Shown here piece after piece: positions 20,039-28,641 of a DNA stretch of 64,000 nucleotides. Below the pieces are notes generated by a model. The model saw nothing but the letters and a program-made list of their open reading frames with translations. It ran no database searches and was not told where the DNA came from. The DNA comes from RHKX01 sp963745755 (GTDB lineage Bacteria > Actinomycetota > Thermoleophilia > Solirubrobacterales > 70-9): positions 124,001 to 188,000 of the forward strand of contig CAVUYP010000001.1 of the NCBI GenBank assembly GCA_963745755.1, given 5' to 3'. A program made the position numbers and the translations under genes. Positions within the stretch are counted from its first letter, which is position 1. Every line of letters starts with the position of its first letter.

Positions 20039-20905
20039 GTGACCGCGATCGTGATAGACGGCAAGGCGCTTGCCGCAGAGTTGCAAGCCGACCTTGCCGT
20101 CGAGGCGGCCGAATTCATCCAGAACAACAGCGTGTTCCCTTGCCTGGCGGCCGTGCTGGTCGGCGAGAACCCGGCCAGCGAGGTCTACGTTCGCAACAAG
20201 CGCAAGGCCTGCGAACGCGGCCGGAATTGAAAGCCAACTGCACCGCCTGCCCGCCGACGTGTCGCTCGACGATTTATTGGCGTTAGTCCATAAGCTGAAC
20301 AAAACGCCGGAAGTACATGGCATTCTGGTGCAACTGCCTCTGCCGCCGCGGGTTGGACGAAGCACGCGTGCTGCACTCGGTCAACCCGTTGAAAGACGTC
20401 GATGCTTTTCATCCAGAAAATGTCGGACGGCATCGTTCAAGGCAAACCGCGTTTTCTGCCGTGTACTCCGCACGGCATTCAGCAGTTGTTCGTTCGCCGC
20501 AGCATTCCCACTGCCGGGCGCCACGTCGTCATCGTCGGCCGCAGCGATATCGTCGGCAAGCCGCTGGCCAATATGCTGATGCAGCGCGGTCCCGAAGCCG
20601 ACGCCACGGTGACGGTCTGCCATAGCCGCACGCCCAATCTGGCCGAAATGACCCGCCAGGCCGACATCCTGGTGGTGGCCATCGGCCGAGCGAAGTTCGT
20701 CACGGCCGACATGGTCAAACCCGGCGCCGTGGTGGTCGACGTCGGCATCAATCGCACGGAAGCCGGGCTGGTCGGCGACGTTGACTTCGAAGCGCGTGCG
20801 CAGGTGGCCGGCATGATTACGCCTGTGCCGGGCGGCGTGGGCCCATTGACCATTTCGATGCTGCTGCACAACACGCTCCATGCGGCACGGTTGCAACAGA
20901 CCTAG
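20039..20905 (+). CDS. folD: Bifunctional methylenetetrahydrofolate dehydrogenase/cyclohydrolase
   Basis: About 288 residues from GTG 20039 (V/M)TAIVIDGKALAAELQADL. FolD interconverts methylene-, methenyl- and formyl-THF. Motifs are ASEVYVRNKRKAC (the catalytic Lys region YxxxK), ILVQLPLPPGL after one correction, VNPLKDVDAFHPENVGR, RFLPCTPHGIQQLF, HVVIVGRSDIVGKPLANML (Rossmann), TVTVCHSRT and ITPVPGGVGPLTISMLLHNT. Three one-base breaks (near 20220, 20350 and 20430) interrupt it, each by a doubled base. An essential gene in most bacteria, so the breaks are unlikely to be real. Confidence 0.9.
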
Positions 20906-20961
20906 CGGACTCGACGCCCGATCCGTTTGATTATTTCGCCCCTCGACAGCGAGCGTTTCCC

Positions 20962-22653
20962 ATGCCTTCTCGTATCGCTGCAGTCTTTGGCATCTTGTTG
21001 GTTTCAGGATCCGCGTTGGGGCAGGCGCCGCCGGTGCGGTACGACGCGATCATTCGCGGCGGCGCGGTTTACGACGGCAGCGGCCAACCGCCCGTCCAAG
21101 CCGACCTGGCAATCGTGGGCGACAAAGTCGCCGCAATGGGCGACCTGAGCAAGGCCCAGGCGAAACTGGAAGTAGACGCCCGCGGCCTGGCCGTCGCCCC
21201 GGGCTTTATCAACATGCTTTCCTGGGCCGGCGAAGCGCTGCTGCACGACGGCCGGTCGCAAAGCGACCTTCGCCAAGGCGTCACGCTGGAAGTCTTCGGC
21301 GAAGGCTGGTCGATGGGACCGCTCACCAAGACCATGCGGGCAGACATGATCAAGTCGCAAGCAGACGTCAAATTTGACGTCCCCTGGACTACGCTCGCCG
21401 AATTTCTCCAGTATCTTCAAGGCCGCGGGACCTCGACCAACGTCGCGTCGTTCGTCGGCGCCACGACAGTCCGCATTCACGAACTTGGCTATGAAGACCG
21501 CCGGCCGACGCCCGTCGAGTTGAAGCGGATGTGCCAACTGGTTCGCCGCGAGATGCAGGCCGGGGCGCTGGGCGTCGGCTCATCGCTGATTTACGCCCCA
21601 TCCTTCTATGCCGATACGCATGAGTTGACGGAATTGTGCAAAGCGGCGGCCGAATACGACGGGATGTACGTCTCGCACCTTCGCAGCGAGGGGAACCAAT
21701 TCCTGGAATCGCTGGACGAACTGCTCGAGATTGCCCGCAATGCTCGCATTCGAGCGGAAGTTTATCATTTGAAAGCCGCCGGCAAGTCCAACTGGCCGAA
21801 ACTCGATCAGGCAATCGAGAAGATCGAACGGGCCCGCGCCGAAGGCCTGGAAATCACGGCCGACATTTACACTTACACGGCAGGCGGGACGGGATTAAAC
21901 GCCGCCATGCCGCCCTGGGTGCAGGAAGGGGGTCTCGAGCGCTGGATCGAACGGCTCCGCGATCCGCGAATTCGCGCTCGGGTGATTCAAGAGATGCGGA
22001 CGCCCACGGACAAGTGGGAGAACCTGCTGTTGGCGGCCGGCTCTCCCGACCGCGTATTGCTCGCGGGCTTCAAGAGCGAGGCCCTCAAGCCGCTTGCCGG
22101 ACGCACGCTGGCGGAAGTGGCCAGGCAACGCGGCGTGTCGCCGGAAGAAGCGGCGATCAATCTGGTGATCGAGGACGGCAGCCGCGTCGGCACGATTTAT
22201 TTCTTCATGGACGAGGCCAACGTCCGCAAAAAGATCGCTCTGCCGTGGGTCAGCTTCTGTTCCGATTCCCCGTCGCTGGCCCCCGAAGGACTGTTTCTCA
22301 AATCGCAACCGCACCCGCGAGCCTACGGCAGCTTCGCCCGGTTGCTGGGCAAGTACGTGCGGGAAGAAAAAGTCATTCCGCTGGAAGCGGCCGTGCATCG
22401 GCTCTCGGCTTTGCCCGCTAAGAACCTCCGCCTTGACCATCGAGGGCGACTGGAGCCCGGCTATTTTGCGGATGTCGTCGTGTTTAATCCGGCGACGATC
22501 ACCGATCATGCGACCTATGCCGAGCCGCATCAATACGCTACCGGAGTGAAGCACGTATTCGTCAACGGCGTACAGGTGCTGCGCGACGGCGAACACACCG
22601 GCGCCAAACCCGGCCGAGCCGTCTGGGGCCCCGGACGCCGCAAGCGGAGTTGA
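20962..22653 (+). CDS. N-acyl-D-amino-acid deacylase-like amidohydrolase, secreted
   Basis: 563 residues in one frame with a signal peptide (AAVFGILLVSGSALGQ). Amidohydrolase superfamily, D-aminoacylase-like: YDAIIRGGAVYDGSGQPPV, APGFINMLSWAGEALLHDGR, VTLEVFGEGWSMGPL, YVSHLRSEGNQFLESLDEL, RAEVYHLKAAGKSNW, ADIYTYTAGGTGLN, SFCSDSPSLAPEG and the C-terminal LEPGYFADVVVFNP. The usual first metal-binding motif HxH after the PGFID strand is replaced by NMLSWAG, so metal binding must differ from classical D-aminoacylase. Later His and Asp residues are kept. Probably trims N-acyl amino acids or peptides in the periplasm. The myo-inositol oxygenase gene follows after 61 bp. Confidence 0.75.
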   Translation: MPSRIAAVFGILLVSGSALGQAPPVRYDAIIRGGAVYDGSGQPPVQADLAIVGDKVAAMGDLSKAQAKLEVDARGLAVAPGFINMLSWAGEALLHDGRSQSDLRQGVTLEVFGEGWSMGPLTKTMRADMIKSQADVKFDVPWTTLAEFLQYLQGRGTSTNVASFVGATTVRIHELGYEDRRPTPVELKRMCQLVRREMQAGALGVGSSLIYAPSFYADTHELTELCKAAAEYDGMYVSHLRSEGNQFLESLDELLEIARNARIRAEVYHLKAAGKSNWPKLDQAIEKIERARAEGLEITADIYTYTAGGTGLNAAMPPWVQEGGLERWIERLRDPRIRARVIQEMRTPTDKWENLLLAAGSPDRVLLAGFKSEALKPLAGRTLAEVARQRGVSPEEAAINLVIEDGSRVGTIYFFMDEANVRKKIALPWVSFCSDSPSLAPEGLFLKSQPHPRAYGSFARLLGKYVREEKVIPLEAAVHRLSALPAKNLRLDHRGRLEPGYFADVVVFNPATITDHATYAEPHQYATGVKHVFVNGVQVLRDGEHTGAKPGRAVWGPGRRKRS

Positions 22654-22714
22654 CGGCGCGGATGATCTGGACGGATTGGCCCAGTATTTGACCGCCTCCG
22701 CCAAGGAGTAAGCA

Positions 22715-23593
22715 ATGTCTGACCCACGGCTGCAAAACGGCGACGGAGAATCGTCCGGGCCGCTTGACGATCTGGAACAGTGGGATGACGACTTGCTTCG
22801 GCGATATCCAGAGCCGGTGAAGACGGCTGACCAATTTCGCGATTATCGGGCGTCGACCCGCCCGCAAGTCAAAGAGTTCTATCGGCTGCACCATCGCTAT
22901 CAGACAGTGGACTTCGTACGGGCCAAACGGGCCGAGTTTCTCCCGCTCGCCCGCCGAAGAATGAGCGTCTGGGAGGCGCTCGAGTTCCTCAATACGCTGG
23001 TCGACGACAGCGATCCCGATACGGCGTTGCCGCAGATCGAGCATTTGCTGCAAACCTCGGAGGCGATCCGTCGCGACGGTCATCCCCGCTGGTTCGTGTT
23101 GGCCGGCTTACTGCACGACCTGGGCAAGGTGCTGTGCCTGTTGGGCGAGCCGCAATGGGCCGTCGTCGGAGACACGTATCCGGTCGGCTGTGCGTTTTCT
23201 GACAAGATCGTCTTTGCCGAGTTCCTGGCCGACAATCCCGACAGCCAGGCGGCGGAATACCAGACGCCTTGCGGCATTTACAAACCAGGCTGCGGGCTCG
23301 ACAAGGTGCTGATGTCGTGGGGCCATGACGAGTATGTTTATCACGTCGTCAAAGACTTCCTGCCGGTCGAAGCGTTGTACATGCTCCGCTACCACTCCTT
23401 CTACCCGGCGCATCGGGAAGGCGCCTACGAGCAGTTGATGAACGAGCAGGATCGGAAGCTGTTCCGCTGGGTCCGCAAATTCAATGGCTACGACTTGTAC
23501 ACCAAGAGCGCCGAACGGCCCGACGTCGAGGCTTTGCGCCCCTATTACGAAGACCTAGTCGCCGAGTTCTTGCCGCCCGTCTTGGCCTGGTAA
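22715..23593 (+). CDS. myo-Inositol oxygenase
   Basis: 292 residues, with AAGGAG seven bases upstream of ATG 22715. Non-heme di-iron oxygenase that converts myo-inositol plus O2 to D-glucuronate. All six iron ligands of the family can be placed: H110 in QIEHLLQTSE, H134-D135 in LAGLLHDLGK, H204 in MSWGHDEYVY, H227 in LRYHSFYPAH and D260 in FNGYDLYTKS. Their spacing agrees with human MIOX (98, 123, 124, 194, 220, 253). Common in eukaryotes and scattered in bacteria. No uronate pathway gene adjoins it; a secreted amidohydrolase precedes it. Confidence 0.92.
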   Translation: MSDPRLQNGDGESSGPLDDLEQWDDDLLRRYPEPVKTADQFRDYRASTRPQVKEFYRLHHRYQTVDFVRAKRAEFLPLARRRMSVWEALEFLNTLVDDSDPDTALPQIEHLLQTSEAIRRDGHPRWFVLAGLLHDLGKVLCLLGEPQWAVVGDTYPVGCAFSDKIVFAEFLADNPDSQAAEYQTPCGIYKPGCGLDKVLMSWGHDEYVYHVVKDFLPVEALYMLRYHSFYPAHREGAYEQLMNEQDRKLFRWVRKFNGYDLYTKSAERPDVEALRPYYEDLVAEFLPPVLAW

Positions 23594-23595
23594 GA

Positions 23596-23690
23596 AACGG
23601 ACGAAGAATAACTTCCCAGCTTTGATTACCCTCACCTGACCTCTCCCAGCGGAAGAGGGAGCATCATGAGTAAGTTATGCTTCGTCCGTT
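23596..23690. repeat. Near-perfect 19-bp inverted repeat between convergent genes, around a REP-like core
   Basis: AACGGACGAAGAATAACTT (23596-23614) and AAGTTATGCTTCGTCCGTT (23672-23690) are complementary at 18 of 19 positions. The 57-bp core contains CCCTCACCTGACCTCTCCC then GGAAGAGGGAG, which resembles the CCCTCACCC...CTCTCCC...GGGAGAGGG intergenic repeats seen in many bacteria. The right arm covers the last codons of the thioesterase. It may end transcription from both sides. Confidence 0.7.
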
Positions 23691-24138
23691 CCTAAGGCGT
23701 CGATCGGCCTGAGCGTAGGAAACTCGATCCCTTCCACCAGTTCGAACGAGCCGATGATGTCGAGCGGCACGCGGGCAGGCATGCCGTTGGCGTAATTCAC
23801 GAAGGCCCAGTTCGTCTCGGCCGTCGCCAGTCGCTTGCCGTCTGCCCGCGCAAAATGTCGTACCGTCGCACGGAGCTGGCCCGGCGGAATCCGGCTACCC
23901 ACGTCCGCACGATCACTTCGTCCCCCAAGAAACCGGGACGTTCATACGTTATCTGATGCGAACGGACCACCCAGCCGAGGCCCAGTTCTTGATAGCTCTC
24001 CGGCGGCCAGCCTTGAGCAGACGAATGCGCCAAGGCGGCGGCCTGCATCCAGCCCAGGTACGCCAGGTTGTTCACGTGCCCCAAGGCATCGATTTCTTCG
24101 GCGACGACGACATGTTGATGATCAAAGATCGCAGGCAT
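23675..24138 (-). CDS. Hotdog-fold acyl-CoA thioesterase (4-hydroxybenzoyl-CoA thioesterase type)
   Basis: About 154 residues from MPAIFDHQHVVVAEEIDALG; an in-frame ATG 21 bases further upstream is possible. The motif DALGHVNNLAYLGWMQAAAL is the hallmark of the YbgC/4HBT branch, with the catalytic acidic residue ahead of HVNN. Then GWVVRSHQITYERPGFLGDE, and after a one-base break near 23880 LATAETNWAFVNYANGMPAR. It hydrolyses acyl-CoA thioesters in the cytoplasm; the acyl group is unknown. It ends inside the right arm of the inverted repeat that separates it from the myo-inositol oxygenase gene. Confidence 0.8.
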
Positions 24139-24154
24139 CAGCGGCCGCCTCGGC

Positions 24155-24219
24155 TTCAAGTTCTAGACTTCCCAATTCCAAGTTTATGCTCCGGCGCCGG
24201 GAGTCCAAAGTCCAAAGTC
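24155..24219. repeat. Heptamer-phased repeat upstream of the thioesterase
   Basis: Seven-base units TTCAAGT, TCTAGAC, TTCCCAA, TTCCAAG (24155-24182), then AGTCCAA AGTCCAA AGTC (24202-24219). These lie 17-80 bp upstream of the thioesterase start on its 5' side. Confidence 0.5.
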
Positions 24220-24376
24220 ACTCGTCGGTCACAGACCGCAGAGCAAGACGTCCCTGCGCGATGATCGCTGCAGTCACACATCAGGCGTGCGACGCCTCCC
24301 CCCTGGCTGACGCCCGAAGCATTCCGTGTTACACTTCTGCGGTTGCGGGCCTCGAGGCAAGGAATCCAGCGCGGCA

Positions 24377-25421
24377 ATGAACACGATGCGAGCGTTAGTA
24401 AAGAGAGAGGCGAAGCAGGGGCTATGGATGGAAGACGTCCCGCTTCCGGAGATCGGCATCAACGACGTGCTGATCAAAGTGCTCCGGACGGGCATCTGCG
24501 GCACCGACGTCCATATCTACAACTGGGACGCCTGGGCTCAGAAGACGATCCCCGTGCCGATGGTCGTGGGGCATGAGTTCGTCGGCGAGATCGTCGAGGT
24601 GGGCTCGAACGTCAAGCGACTTTCACCCGGGCGAAATCGTCAGCGGCGAAGGGCACGTCGTCTGCGGCCGCTGCCGCAACTGCCTGGCCGGCCGGCGGCA
24701 CTTGTGCAAAGACACCAAGGGCGTCGGGGTGAATCGGCCCGGCGCGTTCGCCGAATATCTCTCGCTGCCGATGACGAACGTCTGGCAGCACGACCCGGCG
24801 ATCCCGCGCGACGTCGCAGTCGATCTTCGATCCCTTCGGCAACGCCGTGCACACCGCGCTTTCGTTTGATGTGCTGGGCGAGGACGTGCTGATCACCGGC
24901 GCCGGGCCCGATCGGCATCATGGCGGCCGCCGTGGTGCGGCACGCGGGCGCCCGGCATGTCGTGATCACCGACGTGAATCCGTACCGCCTGGAACTGGCC
25001 AAGAAGATGGGCGCCACCGTGGCGCTCGACGTTCGCAACCATACGCATCGCCGACGCTCAGAAGCAACTCGGCATGAAGGAAGGCTTCGACGTCGGACTG
25101 GAAATGTCGGGCAACCCGCGCGCCTTTCGCGACATGCTGGCCAACATGTGCCACGGCGGAAAGATCGCGATGCTCGGCATTCCCGAGAAGGAAATCGCCA
25201 TCGACTGGACGACGGTCGTGTTCAACATGCTCACCATCAACGGCATCTACGGCCGCGAGATGTACGAGACCTGGTATAAAATGACGGTTATGCTGCAGTC
25301 CGGCCTCGATATTTCGCCCGTCATCACGCATCGCTTTGCCGCCGAAGAATTTCAGGCTGGCTTCGACGCGATGCGTTCCGGCGAATCTGGAAAAGTGATT
25401 TTGACCTGGAACGAAGGCTGA
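24377..25421 (+). CDS. tdh: L-threonine 3-dehydrogenase
   Basis: About 347 residues from MNTMRALVKREAKQGLWMED. Oxidises threonine to 2-amino-3-ketobutyrate with NAD+. Zinc alcohol-dehydrogenase family: catalytic-zinc residues in GICGTDVHIYNWDAW and VVGHEFVGEIVE, structural-zinc cysteines in VVCGRCRNCLAGRRHLC, FDPFGNAVHTALSFDVLGED, cofactor site VLITGAGPIGIMAAA, and GREMYETWYKMTVMLQSGLD, which is specific for Tdh. Breaks near 24620, 24830, 24910 and 25045 are one-base changes. It is followed after 45 bp by kbl, forming the usual tdh-kbl threonine-to-glycine operon. Confidence 0.9.
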
Positions 25422-25466
25422 TCCGTTCGCTCAGATACCCCCGAAATTCAACTCCTCACGATTGCC

Positions 25467-26654
25467 ATGTTCAGCTCCATCCAGCAGCATCTTGCCAGCC
25501 AACTCGAAGAGATCCGCGGTGCGGGATTGTTCAAATCCGAACGCGTGATCACCTCGCCGCAGCAGCGCACATCGGCGTGCTCGACCGGCCCGACGTGCTC
25601 AACATGTGCGCCAACAATTACCTGGGTCTGGCCGACGATCCGGCAATCGTCGCGGCCGCGCATCGAGGGGCTCGACCGTTGGGGCTACGGCCTGGCCAGC
25701 GTGCGGTTCATTTGCGGCACGCAGCAGCCGCATAAGGAGCTCGAGAAAGAACTGTCGGAGTTCCTGGGCACGGAAGACACGATCCTGTATTCCTCGTGCT
25801 TCGACGCCAACGGCGGGCTGTTCGAAACGCTGCTTGGGGCCGAAGACGCCGTGATCTCGGACGAACTCAACCACGCTTCGCATCATCGACGGCGTTCGGC
25901 TCTGCAAAGCGCAGCGGTTCCGCTACCGCAACAACGACATGGCCGACCTGGAAGCCAGGCTGCAGGAAGCCGCAATCGGCGCGGTTCCGCATGATCGCCA
26001 CCGACGGCGTATTCTCGATGGACGGAACGATCGCCAACCTGGCCGGCATCTGCGATCTGGCCGATAAGTACGACGCCATGGTGATGGTCGACGATTCGCA
26101 CGCCGTCGGTTTCATGGGCGCGCACGGACGCGGAACGCACGAGCACCACGGCGTGATGGACCGCATCGACATCCTCACCGGCACGCTGGGCAAGGCGCTC
26201 GGCGGCGCCAGCGGCGGATATACGAGCGGCCGCCGGGAAATCATCGAGATGCTGCGTCAGCGTTCGCGCCCGTATCTGTTCTCCAACTCGGTTGCGCCCG
26301 ATGATCGTCGGCACGTCGCTCAAGGTGTTGGAGTTGCTCGGTCAATCGACCGAACTGCGCGATCGCTTGCACGAGAACACCCGGCACTTCCGCAAGGGCA
26401 TGACCGATCTCGGATTTCAGATCGTGCCGGGCGAGCACCCGATCATGCCCATCATGCTCGGCGACGCCGTGCTGGCCGGAAAGATGGCCGAGCGGATGCT
26501 GGAGAAGGGCGTCTACGTGATCGGTTTTTCTTACCCCGTCGTGCCGCAAGGCAAGGCGCGGATTCGCGTGCAGGTCTCCGCCGCCCACACCCGCGACGAT
26601 CTCGACTTTGCCATCGAGGCGTTCGCGTCCGTGAAGGCGGAACTGGGCGTATAA
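25467..26654 (+). CDS. kbl: 2-Amino-3-ketobutyrate CoA ligase (glycine C-acetyltransferase)
   Basis: About 395 residues starting MFSSIQQHLASQLEEIRGAG. PLP enzyme of the alpha-oxoamine synthase family that splits 2-amino-3-ketobutyrate with CoA into glycine and acetyl-CoA. Motifs are VLNMCANNYLGLADDPAI, GYGLASVRFICGTQQPHKEL, DELNHASIIDGVRLCKAQ, VMVDDSHAVGFMGAHGRG, the PLP Lys in LTGTLGKALGGASGGY, and HPIMPIMLGDAVLAGKMAE. Breaks near 25570, 25650, 25880, 25985 and 26310 are single doubled bases. It completes the pathway begun by tdh just upstream. Confidence 0.92.
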
Positions 26655-26677
26655 GACGCGTGACGCGAACGCCGAAT

Positions 26678-27115
26678 TCAATTTGGGCCAATCGTCAAGG
26701 CTTCCTTGACTGCATCTAGCCAAACTTCGTCAATCCAATCCAAATCGCCGTAAGGCGTGACGCAGCGACAATTCCATCCGCTTTCTTCCAGCACCCTCTT
26801 CATGCCCGGCACAGCCAGATCGTTTGTGCTGTGGATGATGATCGGGCAATGGGGTTGCTGTCCAGCGAGCCAATCCGCGACGTCTCGACCTATTCCCGGA
26901 TCGAATCGCGCGTTGTCTCGCGTTCGTTCCGGCCCCAGGTCGTGATCTAGGCAAATCAAAGAGAGCGTTGAGATCCCAGTTCGAAGCCAGGCGATGGCGT
27001 CAGGGGCGTTATCAAAGCAGACAATTTGCGCCTCACAGAAACTCCGCGAAAGAATTGCCCGCATCGCATCGACACGAGCAGGCTCGTCATCAAGAATGGC
27101 GATTGTGTTCGTCAT
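26678..27115 (-). CDS. Cyclic-phosphate-processing receiver-domain (cREC) protein
   Basis: 145 residues, clean frame. A receiver-like fold that differs from response regulators: IAILDDEPARVDAMRAIL at the N-terminus, then SLICLDHDLGPERTRD, GIGRDVADWLAGQQPHCPII, IHSTNDLAVPGMKRVLEESG and TPYGDLDWIDEVWLDAV. The LDHDLG, IHSTN and DWI...W motifs are those of the cREC family, predicted to act on cyclic-phosphate ends or nucleotides and reported in nucleotide-signalling and conflict contexts. There is no DNA-binding domain. The first 26 bases overlap the 3' end of cinA on the same strand, so the two are co-transcribed. Confidence 0.75.
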   Translation of the reverse strand: MTNTIAILDDEPARVDAMRAILSRSFCEAQIVCFDNAPDAIAWLRTGISTLSLICLDHDLGPERTRDNARFDPGIGRDVADWLAGQQPHCPIIIHSTNDLAVPGMKRVLEESGWNCRCVTPYGDLDWIDEVWLDAVKEALTIGPN

Positions 27116-28403
27116 CGGCTCGGCTCAAGGGGCGTCGAATTACGGACGGGCGGGCGAATCCCCCAGCAATTCCAACCGCAACACGTTCAGCGCCTGCTTG
27201 GCCGCGCGATTTGAGGATGGCCGGATGACCGGCATAGGGCGTCGAGCGCGTGGTCACGCCGTCGCGCGTCGCGAGACCGAAGTAAACGCGCTCGGGCTGC
27301 GCGGCCTGCGGATCGACGGCCGGAAAGGCGCGAACGGCCAGACCGTAGTCGGCGTCGACTTGTTCCCGGCAGTGCGCGGCCATGGCCGCGGCCACTTCGC
27401 CGCTTGCCGCGGGATGATGCGCGAGCGTTTCGGCCGGCACGCCGAGCTGCTTGATTAGCGCGACCGGCGCCGGCAGCACCAGTCCTGAGAGATAACAGCC
27501 CGCTTCGTCCGGCACGTCGCCCAGCCGCTGCGCAACCAGACCGGCCGTGCCCCACTCTGCAGTTGCCAGGGTCTGCCCTTTTTGCGTCAGCAGGCGATGT
27601 ACGACGTGTTCCAACTCTTCGTCTTCAGATCCGTAAACAAGCGTGCCCAGGCACTCGTGAATCGTGGCGACCGTCGGCTCCATCGCGGCATAGCACTCTT
27701 CGGCCGTGACGCCTGTGGCCGTAATCCGCAGCGTGATCGTCGCTTCGCTGACGGTGATGCCGACCGACGGCGTGCGCCCGCGGCGAATCAAGTCGGGCAG
27801 CATCTGCTCGAGATCGCTTTCGCCGACTCCGAAGCACTTGATCCGCCGGTGCCGAATTACGCGACCGCCGCCAGCTTGCGCCGAGAGCAAGCCAGCGACC
27901 GTGCCTTCCCACATCTCGAACATTTCCGCGGGCACGCCCGGCAGCGCCATCACGCGCGACGGGCGGCCGATCTTGGGCGGCACGTCCATGTCGATGCCCG
28001 GCGCCGTGCCGTGCGGATTGAAGATCTCGCGACTACCGGCGGGAAACATGGCCTGGACGCGATTGCGCTCGGGCATTTCGCGTTTTCGGCGAGAAAACAT
28101 GGCTTGAATATGGGCCAGCGAAGCCTCGTCGAGCACCAATTCCGCGCCGACCAGCCGGGCCAGCGCCTCGCGAGTCAGGTCATCGGCCGTCGGCCCGAGC
28201 CCGCCGGTGGAAATCACCACGTCGGCGCGGCCGACGGCGGTGCGGAACACGCTCACATTCGCTTCCAGATCGTCGGCCACCGTGGTGTGGTACAGCACGG
28301 GGATGCCAATCTCGCCCAACCGCTGGCTCAGCCACTGACTATTGGTATCAAGCCGCTGCCCGCTCGTCAGTTCATCCCCGATTGAAATCACTTCGGCAAT
28401 CAT
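27090..28403 (-). CDS. cinA: CinA-like protein: MoaB-like domain plus degenerate amidase domain
   Basis: 437 residues from MIAEVISIGDELTSGQRLDT. The N-terminal MoaB/MogA-like domain has ADVVISTGGLGPTADDLTRE and VMALPGVPAEMFEMW, the parts that form the ADP-ribose/NMN pyrophosphatase site of CinA. The C-terminal nicotinamide-nucleotide amidase domain reads TLATAEWGTAGLVAQRLGD, where the family has AESCTGG. The catalytic Ser of PncC-type enzymes is therefore replaced by Trp and the Gly pair is changed. This half is unlikely to be an active deamidase by the known mechanism. The extra C-terminus (about 30 residues, GGFARPSVIRRPLSRA) overlaps the cREC gene start by 26 bases. Confidence 0.8.
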   Translation of the reverse strand: MIAEVISIGDELTSGQRLDTNSQWLSQRLGEIGIPVLYHTTVADDLEANVSVFRTAVGRADVVISTGGLGPTADDLTREALARLVGAELVLDEASLAHIQAMFSRRKREMPERNRVQAMFPAGSREIFNPHGTAPGIDMDVPPKIGRPSRVMALPGVPAEMFEMWEGTVAGLLSAQAGGGRVIRHRRIKCFGVGESDLEQMLPDLIRRGRTPSVGITVSEATITLRITATGVTAEECYAAMEPTVATIHECLGTLVYGSEDEELEHVVHRLLTQKGQTLATAEWGTAGLVAQRLGDVPDEAGCYLSGLVLPAPVALIKQLGVPAETLAHHPAASGEVAAAMAAHCREQVDADYGLAVRAFPAVDPQAAQPERVYFGLATRDGVTTRSTPYAGHPAILKSRGQAGAERVAVGIAGGFARPSVIRRPLSRADDEHNRHS

Positions 28404-28641
28404 CAGCAGTCCTCGGCGGCCTTCCAACTTCAGCGGGCGGAAAGATGCTGATTGTGCCATGGCGACATGGGGTTACGCAATTGGCTGCGCCGTAGCGGAA
28501 TCTGTGAAGATTCCGAGAACCGCGTTCGCACGTCGGGCCGCTCGTGGCGCCGGAGCCGCGCGAGACGCCCGGAAGTCTCACGACGTCCGCTACAATCCAT
28601 CGTTCAACTTGCCCGGCCGCGCCACAAGCTACAATTGGAGC

